Notes: generated by a model not told the origin, from the letters alone. 64,000 nt of DNA from Anaerohalosphaera lusitana (GCF_002007645.1 NZ_CP019791.1:434001-498000), one strand, 5' to 3'. Shown: positions 47,497 through 58,857, counted from the first letter of the stretch. Numbers and translations: made by a program.

Positions 47497-47617
47497 GTGC
47501 TGTGCTCCTGAAATAAGATCGTTCGTTTGTTTTTATTACAGCGATATCTATTATGGGCACAGCGGTCGTGCAGTCAAGTAAGGTAAGCAAAAAGTTGCGT
47601 GCAGTGGGCGGTCGGCT

Positions 47618-48505
47618 TTATGCGCAACTGAGAAACTGGTTTTCTAACGGCCTGATGCCGCTCGTTGTCCAGTCGGCGATGTCCACCAGGCCGTCAGGCA
47701 GTATGCGCAGAAAGTTCTGCTTGATGCCCGTCCAGGAGCCGCTGTTGAAATACCAGTCAGAGAATCGGCCCGCCCGGTGGGTGTGCGCCGAGACAAGCAT
47801 CGTGTCTTCCTGATCGGCCTTGCGGTGTTCGTGCATTCGCACGAATTTGTGATCCCTGCGTTTACGAAGTGAGGCGAATACTTCGTCGCGGCTGAGATGC
47901 TTTAGGCTGTCGTGCGGGTTGATGAAGGAGTTCATCTGCCGGCCCATATTGAGGATCGCTGTGAGAAACCAGCTTTGCAGTTCGAGAATTTTGTCGGCAA
48001 TGACTTCCGACGTGAAGACCTGTCCGCCTGTCCAGCGTTCGATGGGGTAAGCGGAGATGCCGAGCATTTTGCCGAAGCCCGGTCTGATGAATTTGTTCAT
48101 CGCGTCGACTTCGTGTCCGTGCATGAGTACGAGATCTCGCTTGCCGTGAATAATCTTTACCGGGCCTGTTACGTTGCCCAGCAGTGGATGCACGGTTTGG
48201 GCCTTTAGTGATCGCAGGCCGCGGTCATGGTTGCCGACGACGTATATAGCGTTCATTTCGTAGAGCCGGTCGAACAGCTCGCGGTGTGTGCGGACAACGG
48301 ATCGCAGATTGAATCGCCAAAGGTCGACGAGATCGCCGAGGATCACTACCTGGCCCGCTTCGGATTCTACCATGTCGAGAAACTCCGCGAGGAGTTTGCG
48401 TTTGTTGGACGAGGCGAACTCGTCACGTGCACCGCCCGAACCGAGATGCAGGTCACTGATGATAAACAGCGGCCCATTCTGTTTGATCTGTTTTTGAGTG
48501 ATCAT
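47618..48505 (-). CDS. Metallophosphoesterase, LpxH-like
   Basis: The 295-residue protein has the calcineurin-like metal-binding set: ISDLHLGSGG (DxH), VILGDLVDLW (GDxxD) and VVGNHDRGL (GNHD). HGKRDLVLMHGHEVD and SAHTHRAG supply the later His ligands. This layout matches UDP-2,3-diacylglucosamine hydrolase (LpxH) and related phosphoesterases, but the 295-residue length is longer than LpxH, so the lipid A role is not assured. Its start overlaps the stop of the glycosyltransferase gene by four bases (ATGA), so the two are coupled and probably act on the same envelope substrate. Confidence 0.85.
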   Translation of the reverse strand: MITQKQIKQNGPLFIISDLHLGSGGARDEFASSNKRKLLAEFLDMVESEAGQVVILGDLVDLWRFNLRSVVRTHRELFDRLYEMNAIYVVGNHDRGLRSLKAQTVHPLLGNVTGPVKIIHGKRDLVLMHGHEVDAMNKFIRPGFGKMLGISAYPIERWTGGQVFTSEVIADKILELQSWFLTAILNMGRQMNSFINPHDSLKHLSRDEVFASLRKRRDHKFVRMHEHRKADQEDTMLVSAHTHRAGRFSDWYFNSGSWTGIKQNFLRILPDGLVDIADWTTSGIRPLENQFLSCA

Positions 48506-49629
48506 GCGACTGCCACAGGCTCCAATTTTGCGTTATCGGTTTTCGCCGCGGGTCGAACGCTGACCCGGCCGGCGGTAAGTACGTTAAGCACTCTGTCGAG
48601 CTTTTTGAAGAAGAGCTCGTTGTCCGGCAGAAGAATATTCTCGTTTTCGGGCAGTGGGGTTTTGAGAAAATCAAGATAATCCGCCAGAACTTTTTCGTTG
48701 AGGCTGTCGGTGGTCATCGCCGCGCCCAGTCTTGCAGCGTGGTGAGCGTTGACCATCTGTTCGTATTGCTGCTGGACGGGGTTGAGCAGCATCTTCTTGC
48801 CGAAATGCAGGCACTCGCTGATCAACGAAAAGCCTGCGGTCGCGACGATGCCCCTGCAGGACGCCAGATCAGTGAGGAAATTTTCGGTCGATCGTTCGCG
48901 GAAATGAAGGTTATCGATGCTACCGGCCGAATCCATACCATAGATGACGAACTTTTGCTCGGGGAATCGGCGACAGACGCGAAGGAAATGTTCCTTCATC
49001 TGGGCCGAGGTGACGTAACAGAGTATGTGATCGCCCCGGCTGGGGGACTGCTCAAGGACCTGGGGACGGAGCACAGGCGGGGTGACTACGGTTTGACGGT
49101 CCGTTCGTTTGGCTTTGAAGAAATTCAGCACGACGTATTTGTCCACGTTGCTGCCGAGGTATTGCGAGGTGACCTTTTCGGATATGTAGCTGGTCAACAT
49201 GCTCGCAGCCGGTTTTTCGTATCGGCAGTTGCACAGCAGGTGTTCGTGATCGACGCTGATGCATGGGATGGATTTGACACGCGCCCACAGCGCGGAGAAG
49301 GGTTCGAAGTCGGTTATCACCAGGTCCGGATCAAATCTTGCACAATCGCCCCAGAATACGCGAATGTTCCGACCGACCATTGTTGGGAACTTGTGCACGT
49401 TTCTTAAAAGCGTGCGAGAGAGGGAGACCTTATCGTGCTGATATACGAACTGAAAGCCGGATATTTCCCGCACCTGGGCGGGGTAATACTGTCTGAAATA
49501 GCGGAGCGACTTGTCGAAGACCGCGAACATCACATCGTGACCCGCCTCGATCAATGCCTTGCTGATCAGATGCGCCCGGCTGCTGTGACCGAAACCCTCG
49601 CCTGCGATACCATATACTATCCGTGCCAT
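48502..49629 (-). CDS. MJ1255-type glycosyltransferase
   Basis: The 375-residue protein opens with ARIVYGIAGEGFGHSSRAH, the glycine-rich acceptor loop of the MurG-like, MJ1255/VC2487 family of GT-B enzymes. The C-terminal half has the donor-site pattern VATAGFSLISECLHFGKKML. A nucleotide-sugar-using enzyme of envelope glycolipid or polysaccharide synthesis is expected. AAAGGA sits seven bases before the ATG. It is followed with four-base overlap by the phosphoesterase gene. No acyltransferases or other lipid A genes are adjacent, so the pathway cannot be named. Confidence 0.88.
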   Translation of the reverse strand: MARIVYGIAGEGFGHSSRAHLISKALIEAGHDVMFAVFDKSLRYFRQYYPAQVREISGFQFVYQHDKVSLSRTLLRNVHKFPTMVGRNIRVFWGDCARFDPDLVITDFEPFSALWARVKSIPCISVDHEHLLCNCRYEKPAASMLTSYISEKVTSQYLGSNVDKYVVLNFFKAKRTDRQTVVTPPVLRPQVLEQSPSRGDHILCYVTSAQMKEHFLRVCRRFPEQKFVIYGMDSAGSIDNLHFRERSTENFLTDLASCRGIVATAGFSLISECLHFGKKMLLNPVQQQYEQMVNAHHAARLGAAMTTDSLNEKVLADYLDFLKTPLPENENILLPDNELFFKKLDRVLNVLTAGRVSVRPAAKTDNAKLEPVAVA

Positions 49630-49970
49630 AGTTTTATCCTTTCAGGAAAAATGATTTACTATAACTCCAAATAGCAATGGCCGTGCCAGACGGAACTTGA
49701 CATTCTAAGTACTGCTTTATAAATCACTTACAAGGAAACCAACCAGATTTTACTCTATTCCTTCTGCCGCACCTCGACATTTAAAGCATACATATGATGC
49801 ATTCAGTGCACATGAAGGCGGTAACGAAACTCCCTACTGCAGGGGCTGGTTCTGACCCTTCAAGCTTCTGCTATTACTTCGGGTTTTGCTGTTAGGGATG
49901 TGTGAGAGGGGTAAGAGGAATTGGTTAAAATTACCGATTGAAAGAAATACCTGAAATCGGCGGGCATGAA
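49630..49970. other. Intergenic region with no recognised elements
   Basis: About 340 AT-rich bases between two minus-strand genes. I see no ORF, clear terminator or repeat; it should contain the promoter of the glycosyltransferase gene. Confidence 0.5.
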
Positions 49971-50591
49971 TTACCGTTTTTCAAGCTGCAGCATGCGGCA
50001 CTTGAGGTCCTGTGCTCCGGGCTGGTTGTGCATGAAGCCGCCTGGTGAACCATTTGAGCGGATTACGCGGTGACAGGGGACCACTATGGGAAAAGGATTG
50101 TCCGCAAGTGCGTTTCCCACGGCACGGGCGGCTTTGGGTCGGCCTGCCAAGCGAGCCAGTTCGCCGTAAGATACTGTCCGGCCATAATTTACACGATTGC
50201 AGGCGAGCAAAATGTCTTTGCGGAAGGGTGTCATGTGCACCATATCCGGGAGCCGGCTGCTGATATCCTCCCGGCCAGCTATTTCACTGTAACCTGCCAG
50301 AGCAGATGCTGCGTCTTCGCGGAAAACCACGTATTCGCCCTCGAAATAGCGAACTATTTTCTCCTGCAGATCGGGAAATATAGACTGCTCTTCGCGGGCG
50401 GACGGGCAGAATATGCCAACCTTTGATACGGCTGAGACCCTACTCGCGACCGGCAGGAATACACGGACCAGCCTGTCCTCTGCGCATACCAGCGCGACAA
50501 ACCCTGCCTGAGTACTGAAAATGGCATATTTGACTTCAAACATGCTGTCAGTAAAGCAGATTTCCACCTTAGGGTCAATTGAAACAAACAT
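49971..50591 (-). CDS. ogt: Methylated-DNA-[protein]-cysteine S-methyltransferase
   Basis: The 206-residue suicide repair enzyme moves alkyl groups from O6-alkylguanine to its own cysteine. The active site is IVVPCHRVI with Cys173. [19 protein letters not shown] is the recognition-helix region, and SNGSPGGF follows the active site. The N-terminal half is divergent, as is usual. Two starts are possible: the ATG at 50591 and another at 50543; neither has a good Shine-Dalgarno, and the shorter begins closer to the family's usual length. A CTGTTTAAACAG palindrome lies just upstream of 50591. Confidence 0.9.
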   Translation of the reverse strand: MFVSIDPKVEICFTDSMFEVKYAIFSTQAGFVALVCAEDRLVRVFLPVASRVSAVSKVGIFCPSAREEQSIFPDLQEKIVRYFEGEYVVFREDAASALAGYSEIAGREDISSRLPDMVHMTPFRKDILLACNRVNYGRTVSYGELARLAGRPKAARAVGNALADNPFPIVVPCHRVIRSNGSPGGFMHNQPGAQDLKCRMLQLEKR

Positions 50592-50732
50592 CTGTTTAAA
50601 CAGCGAAAAAACAATGCTCGCAATGATTATGGTTCACCAATTTTTTTGCACATATTTCGAATTTTTCCGTAGAAAAACCCAATTTCGCAATCATTAAGCG
50701 TGAAAGAACACTGAGTTTTCTGGAGAATTAGA

Positions 50733-51542
50733 ATGAGGCACAAAGGAAGCGGTTTTACGTTAATCGAGCTGCTAGTGGTTATCTCGATCATTGCGCTGTT
50801 GCTGGCGATAATGATGCCGGCTCTGGGCATGGTTAAGGAGAAGGCAAAGTCTCTGGTTTGCAGGACGAATCTGAAGACACTCGGACTTGCTTCACGATTA
50901 TATGCTGAGGAACATAATGGCAAGATGCCTGAGCAGTATTATTACAACGATGCTGGAAACTTTGCCGGTTACCGCGTATGGGTGAGACAACTGGCACCTT
51001 ATGCAGCAGAGGTTGACGAGGCAAGGTACTGTCCCAGCGCGAAGGTTAAACCCAAACCTTCGGATGTCGATTTGCAAGGGGCTGTAACGGGAAATTCGCG
51101 AAAAAGCTGGATGTTTAAGTACGGCGACACACTTGATGATTGTGAATACGGCTGTTACGGCCTGAACGGCTGGTTTTACAGCGACAAGGAAGGACCAAAC
51201 TACTATAAAAAGCTAGGATCTGTAAAGCAGGCCTCCAGTGTTCCCCTCTATGCTGATGCAAAGTTTGTAGATGCCTGGCCAGACGATGATCACTATGTAC
51301 CGGAAGATTATGACCTGGGAGGAGACTTCTGGGATCCTTACGGCGACACAACAGGAAACATGATCCGGTTTATCATGGACCGGCATGGAAAAAGGACAAA
51401 TCTTGTTTTTGCTGATGGTCACGCCGAGTCTGTAGCCCTTAGCGAAATGTGGTCACTAAGATGGCACAAGAACTTTGATACTCAGCATGATGTCAAACGT
51501 GGGGAGAACCACGACGGCAGTCCGATATATCAAAAACGCTAA
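50733..51542 (+). CDS. Pseudopilin with H-X9-DG C-terminal motif (1)
   Basis: The 269-residue protein has a prepilin leader GFTLIELLVVISIIALLLAIMM, cleaved before Phe in the family. Its C-terminus has the planctomycete motif H-X9-DG, here HGKRTNLVFADG. The middle region has paired cysteines (CRTN, CPSAK, CEYGCYG). Hundreds of such proteins occur per planctomycete genome; the biological role is not known, though assembly by a type II or type IV system is expected. GGAG precedes the ATG. A terminator follows at 51581-51611. It is adjacent to a second copy of the type. Confidence 0.92.
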   Translation: MRHKGSGFTLIELLVVISIIALLLAIMMPALGMVKEKAKSLVCRTNLKTLGLASRLYAEEHNGKMPEQYYYNDAGNFAGYRVWVRQLAPYAAEVDEARYCPSAKVKPKPSDVDLQGAVTGNSRKSWMFKYGDTLDDCEYGCYGLNGWFYSDKEGPNYYKKLGSVKQASSVPLYADAKFVDAWPDDDHYVPEDYDLGGDFWDPYGDTTGNMIRFIMDRHGKRTNLVFADGHAESVALSEMWSLRWHKNFDTQHDVKRGENHDGSPIYQKR

Positions 51543-51580
51543 TCCAATATTACTGAAATACATCGGGAAAAATTACTCAA

Positions 51581-51611
51581 AAGGCAGGTCCTTAGGTGGC
51601 CTGCTTTTTTT
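51581..51611 (+). terminator. Intrinsic terminator after pseudopilin 1
   Basis: GCAGG and CCTGC form the outer stem around CCTTAGG; seven T residues follow. Confidence 0.85.
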
Positions 51612-51718
51612 GTGCGCCGGTAAAATTTCGGGAATTTCCTCACATTGTGATTTTTTTATTCCAATCCATCTGTTTCTGGGGTATAATAATGTAAACACAT
51701 TTTTTCGGGAGAGTTAAC

Positions 51719-52561
51719 ATGGGTCGCAGTAAAGGTTTTACATTAATTGAGCTGCTGGTTGTTATCGCGATTATCGCGTTGCTGATGTCGATAATGGTTC
51801 CGGCACTGAGTGTGGTGAAGGAGAAGGCCACGGGAGCAGTTTGTCTTGGTAATCAGCGTGGGCTCATCCAGTCTTATATACTGTACTGCAACGACAACCA
51901 GGATCGGCTCGCCAATTCCAATACTTGGAATTGGGATACAGCAACGAAAACCACCGATGCTTGGGTAGCTGCTCCGCTAACTGAAACTTTGCAGTGGCGA
52001 GGTAACGCCGGAGTGGATGTCACACTGAAGGACAGATACCGGGGCATCAGAGCGGGAACGCTTTATGAGTACACCAAAAATGTCGACCTGTATCACTGTC
52101 CTAGTGATAAGAGAGTCAAACACGGCACAGAAGATGAGGGCGGTCTTGCCTATCAGATGTTCAGGTCCTACGGCATTCAGGGAGGCCTCAACGGTGAAGA
52201 GCTGCGGCCCCAACTATCCGGATACGCAGTCAAAAAGCATAGTGCGATCAAGCAGCCAAGTTCGACTTATGTATTCGTCGAGGAGAATTATGACGGGTCA
52301 GGCTCAAACTACAATGGCGGTTCCTGGCAGATTTGGAATCCAAATCAAAGCGAGCCTAGCTGGTGGAACGCTCCAGCCGTCTTCCACAATGAGGGAAGCA
52401 GTCTTTCCTATGCAGACGGCAGTGCGGAGGTATTTAAATGGAAAGATAAGCGAACAGTTGAATTTGCTATTGACCGCGATAGAGTATCTGCCGACCAGCC
52501 CGGCAATGAAGATCTTGAGATGATGATCGATGGTTATGCGGTTCCGCTGCCGCGCAACTAA
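51719..52561 (+). CDS. Pseudopilin with H-X9-DG C-terminal motif (2)
   Basis: The 280-residue protein is built like its neighbour: leader GFTLIELLVVIAIIALLMSIMV, a central region with CLGNQRGLIQSYILYCNDNQDRL and CPSDKRVKHG, and the H-X9-DG motif as HNEGSSLSYADG near the C-terminus. The two proteins share only the leader region and the motif strongly, so they are old paralogues. GGGAGAG precedes the ATG. It has its own terminator at 52591-52618 and no secretion machinery next to it. Confidence 0.92.
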   Translation: MGRSKGFTLIELLVVIAIIALLMSIMVPALSVVKEKATGAVCLGNQRGLIQSYILYCNDNQDRLANSNTWNWDTATKTTDAWVAAPLTETLQWRGNAGVDVTLKDRYRGIRAGTLYEYTKNVDLYHCPSDKRVKHGTEDEGGLAYQMFRSYGIQGGLNGEELRPQLSGYAVKKHSAIKQPSSTYVFVEENYDGSGSNYNGGSWQIWNPNQSEPSWWNAPAVFHNEGSSLSYADGSAEVFKWKDKRTVEFAIDRDRVSADQPGNEDLEMMIDGYAVPLPRN

Positions 52562-52910
52562 GAAAGTCTTTCTCGAAATTTACCGAACCAAAGCAGGCTT
52601 TCACTGGCCTGCTTTTTTCTGTGCGCAGCATGCTGGGCCGGCAGGGAAAGCGGCTTTTCCTGTGTGTAGCTGGTTTTTTGCTTGTCATTTTAGCGGGTAA
52701 ACGCTATTATTTGGGTTATGAGTACGGCTATTGAGAACATTTCGGTTCGCAGCAATCTTCTGGCCCTGCTCCTTCTGCGCCGTTAGGCGCATATTACTCC
52801 CTCCCACAAAAATCACTTTCCGTTTTTCGTTTTTATCTGTTTGAGGTGGATTTTCCGCGTTTTTTAGCGCATAATCCGCGTTGACAATCACAATATATGG
52901 AGAAAAGACC
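52562..52910. other. Intergenic region upstream of leuA
   Basis: About 350 bases with the pseudopilin terminator and a small TGCGCC-GTTA-GGCGCA hairpin at 52776-52791. TTGACA at 52881 lacks a usable -10. I looked for a leucine-rich leader peptide or T-box and saw neither. Confidence 0.5.
52591..52618 (+). terminator. Intrinsic terminator after pseudopilin 2
   Basis: AAGCAGGC and GCCTGCTT form an eight-base stem followed by T residues. Confidence 0.9.
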
Positions 52911-54455
<1,545 letters not shown>

Positions 54456-54539
54456 TGCATTACGGTCGGCCCGGTCACGGATCGGGTCGTCTTTATTTTC
54501 ATTATGAACGCTGGGAAGCCAGACAGGAGTTTTTGATCT

Positions 54540-55802
54540 ATGGGAATGACGATAACCGAAAAGATATTTGCCAAGGCAGCGGGTAAGGAAAGTGTCAAGG
54601 CAGGCGATATAGTTAACGCGAAGATCGACGTGATCATGTGTCACGACGTAACCACGCCGCCTGCAATTTCAATGCTCAAAGAGAAGGGCATCGACACGGT
54701 GTTCGATCCGGATAAGATCGTGGTCACGCCGGACCACTTCCAGCCGGCCAAGGATATTAAAAGTGCAGAGCTGCACAAACGGCTGGATACATGGTGCAAG
54801 GAAAAGGGCATCACAAATTATTACAAGCTGGGCAAGGCAGGCGTTTGTCACGCGTTGCTGCCCGAACAGGGCCACATCCGTCCGGGCGAAGTGATCGTTG
54901 GCGGCGACTCGCATACATGCACATATGGCGCGTTCGGAGCGTTCAGCAGCGGTATCGGCTCGACTGACCTGGCAGCAGCGATCGCGACCGGTGAGCTTTG
55001 GTTCAAGGTGCCCGCTTCGCTCAAGTTCATTTTAAACGGCAAGCTGAGCGAAGGCGTTTACAGCAAGGACGTCATTCTCGAAGTGATCCGGCAGATCGGT
55101 ACGGACGGCGCTTTGTACATGGCGATGGAATTTGTCGGCGACGCGCTCAAGGACATGACGATGGAAGCGCGGATGACGATCACGAACATGGCGATCGAGG
55201 CAGGCGGCAAGAGCGGCATCATCGGCGTTGACGAGGTCACTAAGAAGTACCTGACTGAAACTCTCAAGGATACGAGTGAATACGATGTCTTCGAATCCGA
55301 TGGCGATGCCGAATACGTAAAAACGATCAAGATCGACTGCGGGGCACTCGAACCGATGGTCGCAAAGCCTCACCTGCCAAGTAACGGCGCGCCGATCAGC
55401 GAATGCGCGGGGCTGGAGATGGATCAGGCGTACATCGGAAGCTGCACCAACGGCAGGATCGAGGACCTGCGTATCGCAGCGGAGATACTCAAGGGTAAGG
55501 AAGTTGCTATCCGAACGATCGTTGTTCCCGCAACGCCGGAGATATGGAAGCAGTGCATTGACGAAGGACTTGCTGAAATATTCTACGACGCCGGCTGTGT
55601 CGTTTCCGCTCCTACATGCGGGGCGTGTCTTGGCGGGTTCATGGGCATTCTCGCAGAAGGCGAACGCTGCGTGAGCACGACCAACAGGAACTTCGTCGGC
55701 AGGATGGGACATCCGAAGAGCGAAGTATACCTGGCGAGCCCGGCGACCGCGGCAGCAAGCGCGATCGAAGGCAAGCTCACCGATCCGCGTAAGTACATGT
55801 AA
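54540..55802 (+). CDS. leuC: 3-isopropylmalate dehydratase large subunit
   Basis: LeuC with LeuD isomerises 2- to 3-isopropylmalate through an aconitase-type iron-sulfur cluster. The 420-residue protein is the short form related to homoaconitase-like LeuC2 (usual LeuC is near 470). Cluster cysteines are visible in [11 protein letters not shown] and in [14 protein letters not shown]. The segment [15 protein letters not shown] is the family signature. AGGAG lies ten bases before the first ATG (MGMTI). The short LeuC form normally pairs with a short LeuD, which is exactly what follows. Confidence 0.94.
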   Translation: MGMTITEKIFAKAAGKESVKAGDIVNAKIDVIMCHDVTTPPAISMLKEKGIDTVFDPDKIVVTPDHFQPAKDIKSAELHKRLDTWCKEKGITNYYKLGKAGVCHALLPEQGHIRPGEVIVGGDSHTCTYGAFGAFSSGIGSTDLAAAIATGELWFKVPASLKFILNGKLSEGVYSKDVILEVIRQIGTDGALYMAMEFVGDALKDMTMEARMTITNMAIEAGGKSGIIGVDEVTKKYLTETLKDTSEYDVFESDGDAEYVKTIKIDCGALEPMVAKPHLPSNGAPISECAGLEMDQAYIGSCTNGRIEDLRIAAEILKGKEVAIRTIVVPATPEIWKQCIDEGLAEIFYDAGCVVSAPTCGACLGGFMGILAEGERCVSTTNRNFVGRMGHPKSEVYLASPATAAASAIEGKLTDPRKYM

Positions 55803-55854
55803 GCCGGACGACAAATAAAAAGACCACACACGAAAATATACACGAGGAAATAAG

Positions 55855-56340
55855 ATGGCCAAAGCACACGTTTACAAAAGGGATCATATCAATACCGATG
55901 AGATCATCCCGGCCAGGTATCTGAATACCGACGACCATGCGGAGCTGGCAAAGCACTGCATGGAGGATCTCGACACGGAGTTCGTCAACAAGTCGCAGCC
56001 CGGCGATGTGATCGTTGCGGGCGAGGATTTCGGCTGCGGTTCGAGCCGGGAACATGCTGTCTGGGCGCTGCAGGGAGCGAAAGTCGGTGCGGTGATCGCT
56101 CAGTCGTTCGCGCGGATCTTTTACCGCAACTGCATTAACTGCGGCTTCTATCCTATCGAGCTGCCCGAAGCTCTGCACGCGATCAAGGACGGCGACAAGC
56201 TGGCGATAGATTACGACGCGGGCATCATCTACAACGAAACCCGCGGTGAGGAAATTTCGTTCAGCCCGCTGCCGGATTTCGCACTGGAGATCGTTCGCGA
56301 CGGCGGACTGCTCGACCACATCAAAAAGAAGAAGGTCTGA
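55855..56340 (+). CDS. leuD: 3-isopropylmalate dehydratase small subunit
   Basis: The 161-residue LeuD completes the isomerase active site. Signatures are [15 protein letters not shown] at the start and [17 protein letters not shown], which provides substrate contacts. The length matches the small LeuD2/archaeal-type subunit, consistent with the short LeuC beside it. GAGGAAATAAG precedes the ATG. A hairpin at 56356-56380 follows before leuB. Confidence 0.94.
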   Translation: MAKAHVYKRDHINTDEIIPARYLNTDDHAELAKHCMEDLDTEFVNKSQPGDVIVAGEDFGCGSSREHAVWALQGAKVGAVIAQSFARIFYRNCINCGFYPIELPEALHAIKDGDKLAIDYDAGIIYNETRGEEISFSPLPDFALEIVRDGGLLDHIKKKKV

Positions 56341-56355
56341 GTTAATAAAAGTTGA

Positions 56356-56380
56356 CCGGCCTTCATTTTCGGTTGGCCGG
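56356..56380 (+). other. Intercistronic hairpin between leuD and leuB
   Basis: CCGGCC and GGCCGG enclose a 13-base loop; there is no T run, so it may stabilise or process the leu transcript rather than end it. Confidence 0.5.
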
Positions 56381-56421
56381 ATTGCTGATCAGATTGTAAA
56401 TTCTGCAAGAGGAAAGTATCA

Positions 56422-57507
56422 ATGGCGAAGTATAATATTGCTGTAATCCCCGGCGACGGAACCGGGCCGGAAGTAACACGCGAAGCTGTTAAGGTCGCAA
56501 AAGCGGCGGCGGAAAAATTTGGTTTCGAGCTCGCGCTGACCGAGTACGATTTCGGCGCGACACGTTATCTCAAGACGGGCGAAACGCTCAGCGACGAAAG
56601 TCTCGAAGAGCTGGGCGGCTATGATTCGATCCTGCTGGGCGCTATCGGCGACCCGAAGGTCGCACCTGGTATCCTGGAAAAGGGCGTTCTGCTCAAGGCT
56701 CGGTTTGGGCTGGACCAATACATCAACCTGCGTCCGGTCAAGCTGTATCCGGGCGTTTCATGTCCGATCACCGGCAAGGGTCCCGACGAGATCGACTACA
56801 CGGTCGTTCGCGAAAACGTTGGCGGGCTTTACACCGGCACGGGCGGTTTTACAATGAAGGGTACGCAGCACGAAGTCGCGGTACAGAGCTGCGTTTACAG
56901 CCGATACCAGGTCGAACGATGCCTGCGTTACGCGTTCGAGTATGCACGCAAGTACGGCAAGAAGGCTCGCGGCAAGGGCGAGAACAACACGCTCGCACTG
57001 GTCGGTAAGACGAACGTGCTGACCTACGTTTTCGATCTGTGGGAACGCGCATTCAACGAGATCGGCGATGCGGACTATCCGGACGTCAAACGCGAATATT
57101 ACCACGTCGACGCGGTCTGCCTGTACATGATCCAGAGCCCGGAAATGTTCGACGTGATGGTGACCAGCAATATGTTCGGCGACATCGTGACCGACCTCGG
57201 CGCGATCACGCAGGGCGGGCTGGGCATCGCAGCGGGCGGCAACATCAACCCAGAGGGCGTGAGCATGTTCGAGCCGATCGGCGGAACCGCTCCATCGTTC
57301 ACCGGTCAGAACGTGATCAATCCGCTGGCTGCGATCTGCAGCGGCGCTATGATGCTGCGTTCGCTGGGAGAGGACGAAGCCGCGACCGCGATCGAAGACG
57401 CAGTCAAGTGGGGCACCGCGAACAAGTTCAAGAGCATGGCGGCCGGCGAGATGGGCTACGGCACGGACGAGGTCGGCGACATGATCGCGGCAAAAGTCAG
57501 CGAATAA
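56422..57507 (+). CDS. leuB: 3-isopropylmalate dehydrogenase
   Basis: LeuB oxidatively decarboxylates 3-isopropylmalate with NAD. The 361-residue protein starts [20 protein letters not shown], has [13 protein letters not shown] and the signature [30 protein letters not shown], whose acidic residues bind the metal. The opening and YTGTGG fit the isocitrate/isopropylmalate dehydrogenase family; assignment to leucine synthesis rests partly on the operon. GAGGAAAG precedes the ATG. A terminator at 57535-57559 closes the leu operon. Confidence 0.93.
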   Translation: MAKYNIAVIPGDGTGPEVTREAVKVAKAAAEKFGFELALTEYDFGATRYLKTGETLSDESLEELGGYDSILLGAIGDPKVAPGILEKGVLLKARFGLDQYINLRPVKLYPGVSCPITGKGPDEIDYTVVRENVGGLYTGTGGFTMKGTQHEVAVQSCVYSRYQVERCLRYAFEYARKYGKKARGKGENNTLALVGKTNVLTYVFDLWERAFNEIGDADYPDVKREYYHVDAVCLYMIQSPEMFDVMVTSNMFGDIVTDLGAITQGGLGIAAGGNINPEGVSMFEPIGGTAPSFTGQNVINPLAAICSGAMMLRSLGEDEAATAIEDAVKWGTANKFKSMAAGEMGYGTDEVGDMIAAKVSE

Positions 57508-57534
57508 CTTTTTAAAATTTTCAGGAAGGCGCGG

Positions 57535-57559
57535 GCGCTGTGTCCGGCCTTCTTTTTTT
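57535..57559 (+). terminator. Terminator of the leu operon
   Basis: GAAGGC and GCCTTC pair around a short loop and are followed by seven T residues, 28 bases after leuB stops. It separates the operon from the GTPase gene. Confidence 0.85.
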
Positions 57560-57585
57560 GCAGTCAGTTATAGGGATAAGCGATT

Positions 57586-58578
57586 ATGCCCGCGAATCTG
57601 ACTCCTGATTATTTCAAGGCGGAGAAGTGGTTCAAGAGTGCCTCGACGGATGAAGAGCGGATCCTGGCACTGGAGGAGATGCTGCGTGTGATACCCAAGC
57701 ACAAGGGTACCGATCACATGCGGGCGGATCTGCGCAAAAAGCTCAGCAAGCTTCGAACAGCAGTCGAAGAGGGCGGCAAAAAGGGCGGCAAGCGCACGGA
57801 CATTTTTCACGTTCCGAAAAACGGCGCGGGTCAGCTCGTACTCGTGGGCACGCCCAACTGCGGCAAGAGCTCGGTCGTCGCGGCGGTTTCGAAAGCGTCG
57901 GTGAACGTGACGGATTTTCCGTTCGCGACGCAGACACCTGTGCCGGGCATGATGTATCACGAGGACGTTCAGATCGAGATCGTGGATATGCCGCCGATCA
58001 CGCCAGACTACGCGCCCGCGGGCATGGTCAACACCTACCGCAACTGTGACATCATCGGCATCGTGATCGACGTCGCTGCCGACCCGCTCGAACAGATGGA
58101 GGTCTGCACTGAGTATTTGCAGTCGCACCGGCTTCTGCCTGATGAGAATACCGATGAGCAGGACGAGCAGGGTAACCGGCTGGCTCGCAAGACGATCGTG
58201 ATATGCACCAAGATCGATGCCGCACCGGACGGGACGATCGAGACGCTGGCGGAACTGACCGAGCGTGATTTCGAGTACCTGCCGTTTTCCGCGCACACGG
58301 GCGAAGGACTGCACGAAATGGTAGCACGCGTTTTTGAGCTACTCAACGTCGTACGCGTCTACGCGAAAAAGCCAGGCAAGGAGCCGGACATGAAAGAGCC
58401 GTTCACGCTTGACAAGGGTTCGACAGTGGAGGACCTTGCGTTTACGATCCATCGTGAGCTTGCGGAAAAGCTGCAGAGCGCGCGTGCATGGAACGCGCCG
58501 GACATTCACGACGGCCAGAACGTGCAGAAGACACACGAGCTGACCGACAAGGAGATCATAGAGCTGCACTTCGCGTGA
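57586..58578 (+). CDS. Obg/DRG-like GTPase with TGS domain
   Basis: The 330-residue protein has a helical N-terminus (1-70) and a G domain with P-loop GTPNCGKSS (88-96) and the switch threonine region DFPFATQTPVPGMM. The G3 element is VDMPPI (Asp134), where typical GTPases have DxxG. G4 is CTKID instead of NKxD. A C-terminal TGS domain (about 260-330, FTLDKGSTVEDLAFTIHREL) completes it. The layout recalls archaeal/eukaryal DRG and bacterial Obg relatives that act on ribosomes. The degenerate G3 is a clear oddity. AGGGAT precedes the ATG. It follows the leu terminator and has its own unit. Confidence 0.85.
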   Translation: MPANLTPDYFKAEKWFKSASTDEERILALEEMLRVIPKHKGTDHMRADLRKKLSKLRTAVEEGGKKGGKRTDIFHVPKNGAGQLVLVGTPNCGKSSVVAAVSKASVNVTDFPFATQTPVPGMMYHEDVQIEIVDMPPITPDYAPAGMVNTYRNCDIIGIVIDVAADPLEQMEVCTEYLQSHRLLPDENTDEQDEQGNRLARKTIVICTKIDAAPDGTIETLAELTERDFEYLPFSAHTGEGLHEMVARVFELLNVVRVYAKKPGKEPDMKEPFTLDKGSTVEDLAFTIHRELAEKLQSARAWNAPDIHDGQNVQKTHELTDKEIIELHFA

Positions 58579-58665
58579 GCGGTTTGATTCTTTGTTGATG
58601 TTTGCGTATAATGAACCGACAAATTGATATTGTCATAAAAATGAGTTTTGACTGAGAGGCGAAAT

Positions 58666-58857
58666 ATGGAATGCAAAAAAGAGAAGAATCTGGACTTCTG
58701 TAACTGTTCATATCCCTGCGGCACCAAGGGTGTGTGTTGTGACTGTCTGCATAAACATCTTCGCTCGAAACAGCTTCCCGCCTGCTGTTTCCCGGACGAA
58801 GTCGAAAAGACATACGACCGCAGCTTCGACGCATTCGCAAGGGCATGGGGATTGTAA
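58666..58857 (+). CDS. Small cysteine-rich protein, DUF6485 type
   Basis: The 63-residue product contains nine cysteines at positions 3, 12, 14, 18, 24, 25, 27, 40 and 41 (pattern CNC, C, CCDC, CC), which suggests a metal-binding fold. It matches the small uncharacterised family I know as DUF6485, found mainly in anaerobes. GAGAGG six bases before the ATG at 58666 fixes the start; an in-frame ATG at 58648 is less favoured. It is followed by a strong terminator. No function is known. Confidence 0.8.
   Translation: MECKKEKNLDFCNCSYPCGTKGVCCDCLHKHLRSKQLPACCFPDEVEKTYDRSFDAFARAWGL

Noticed and set aside
52881-52886. TTGACA as a -35 element for leuA
   Set aside because: No -10 hexamer at suitable spacing before the start codon.
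52686-52910. T-box or leucine attenuator upstream of leuA
   Set aside because: No leucine-rich leader ORF, no T-box consensus and no terminator immediately before leuA.
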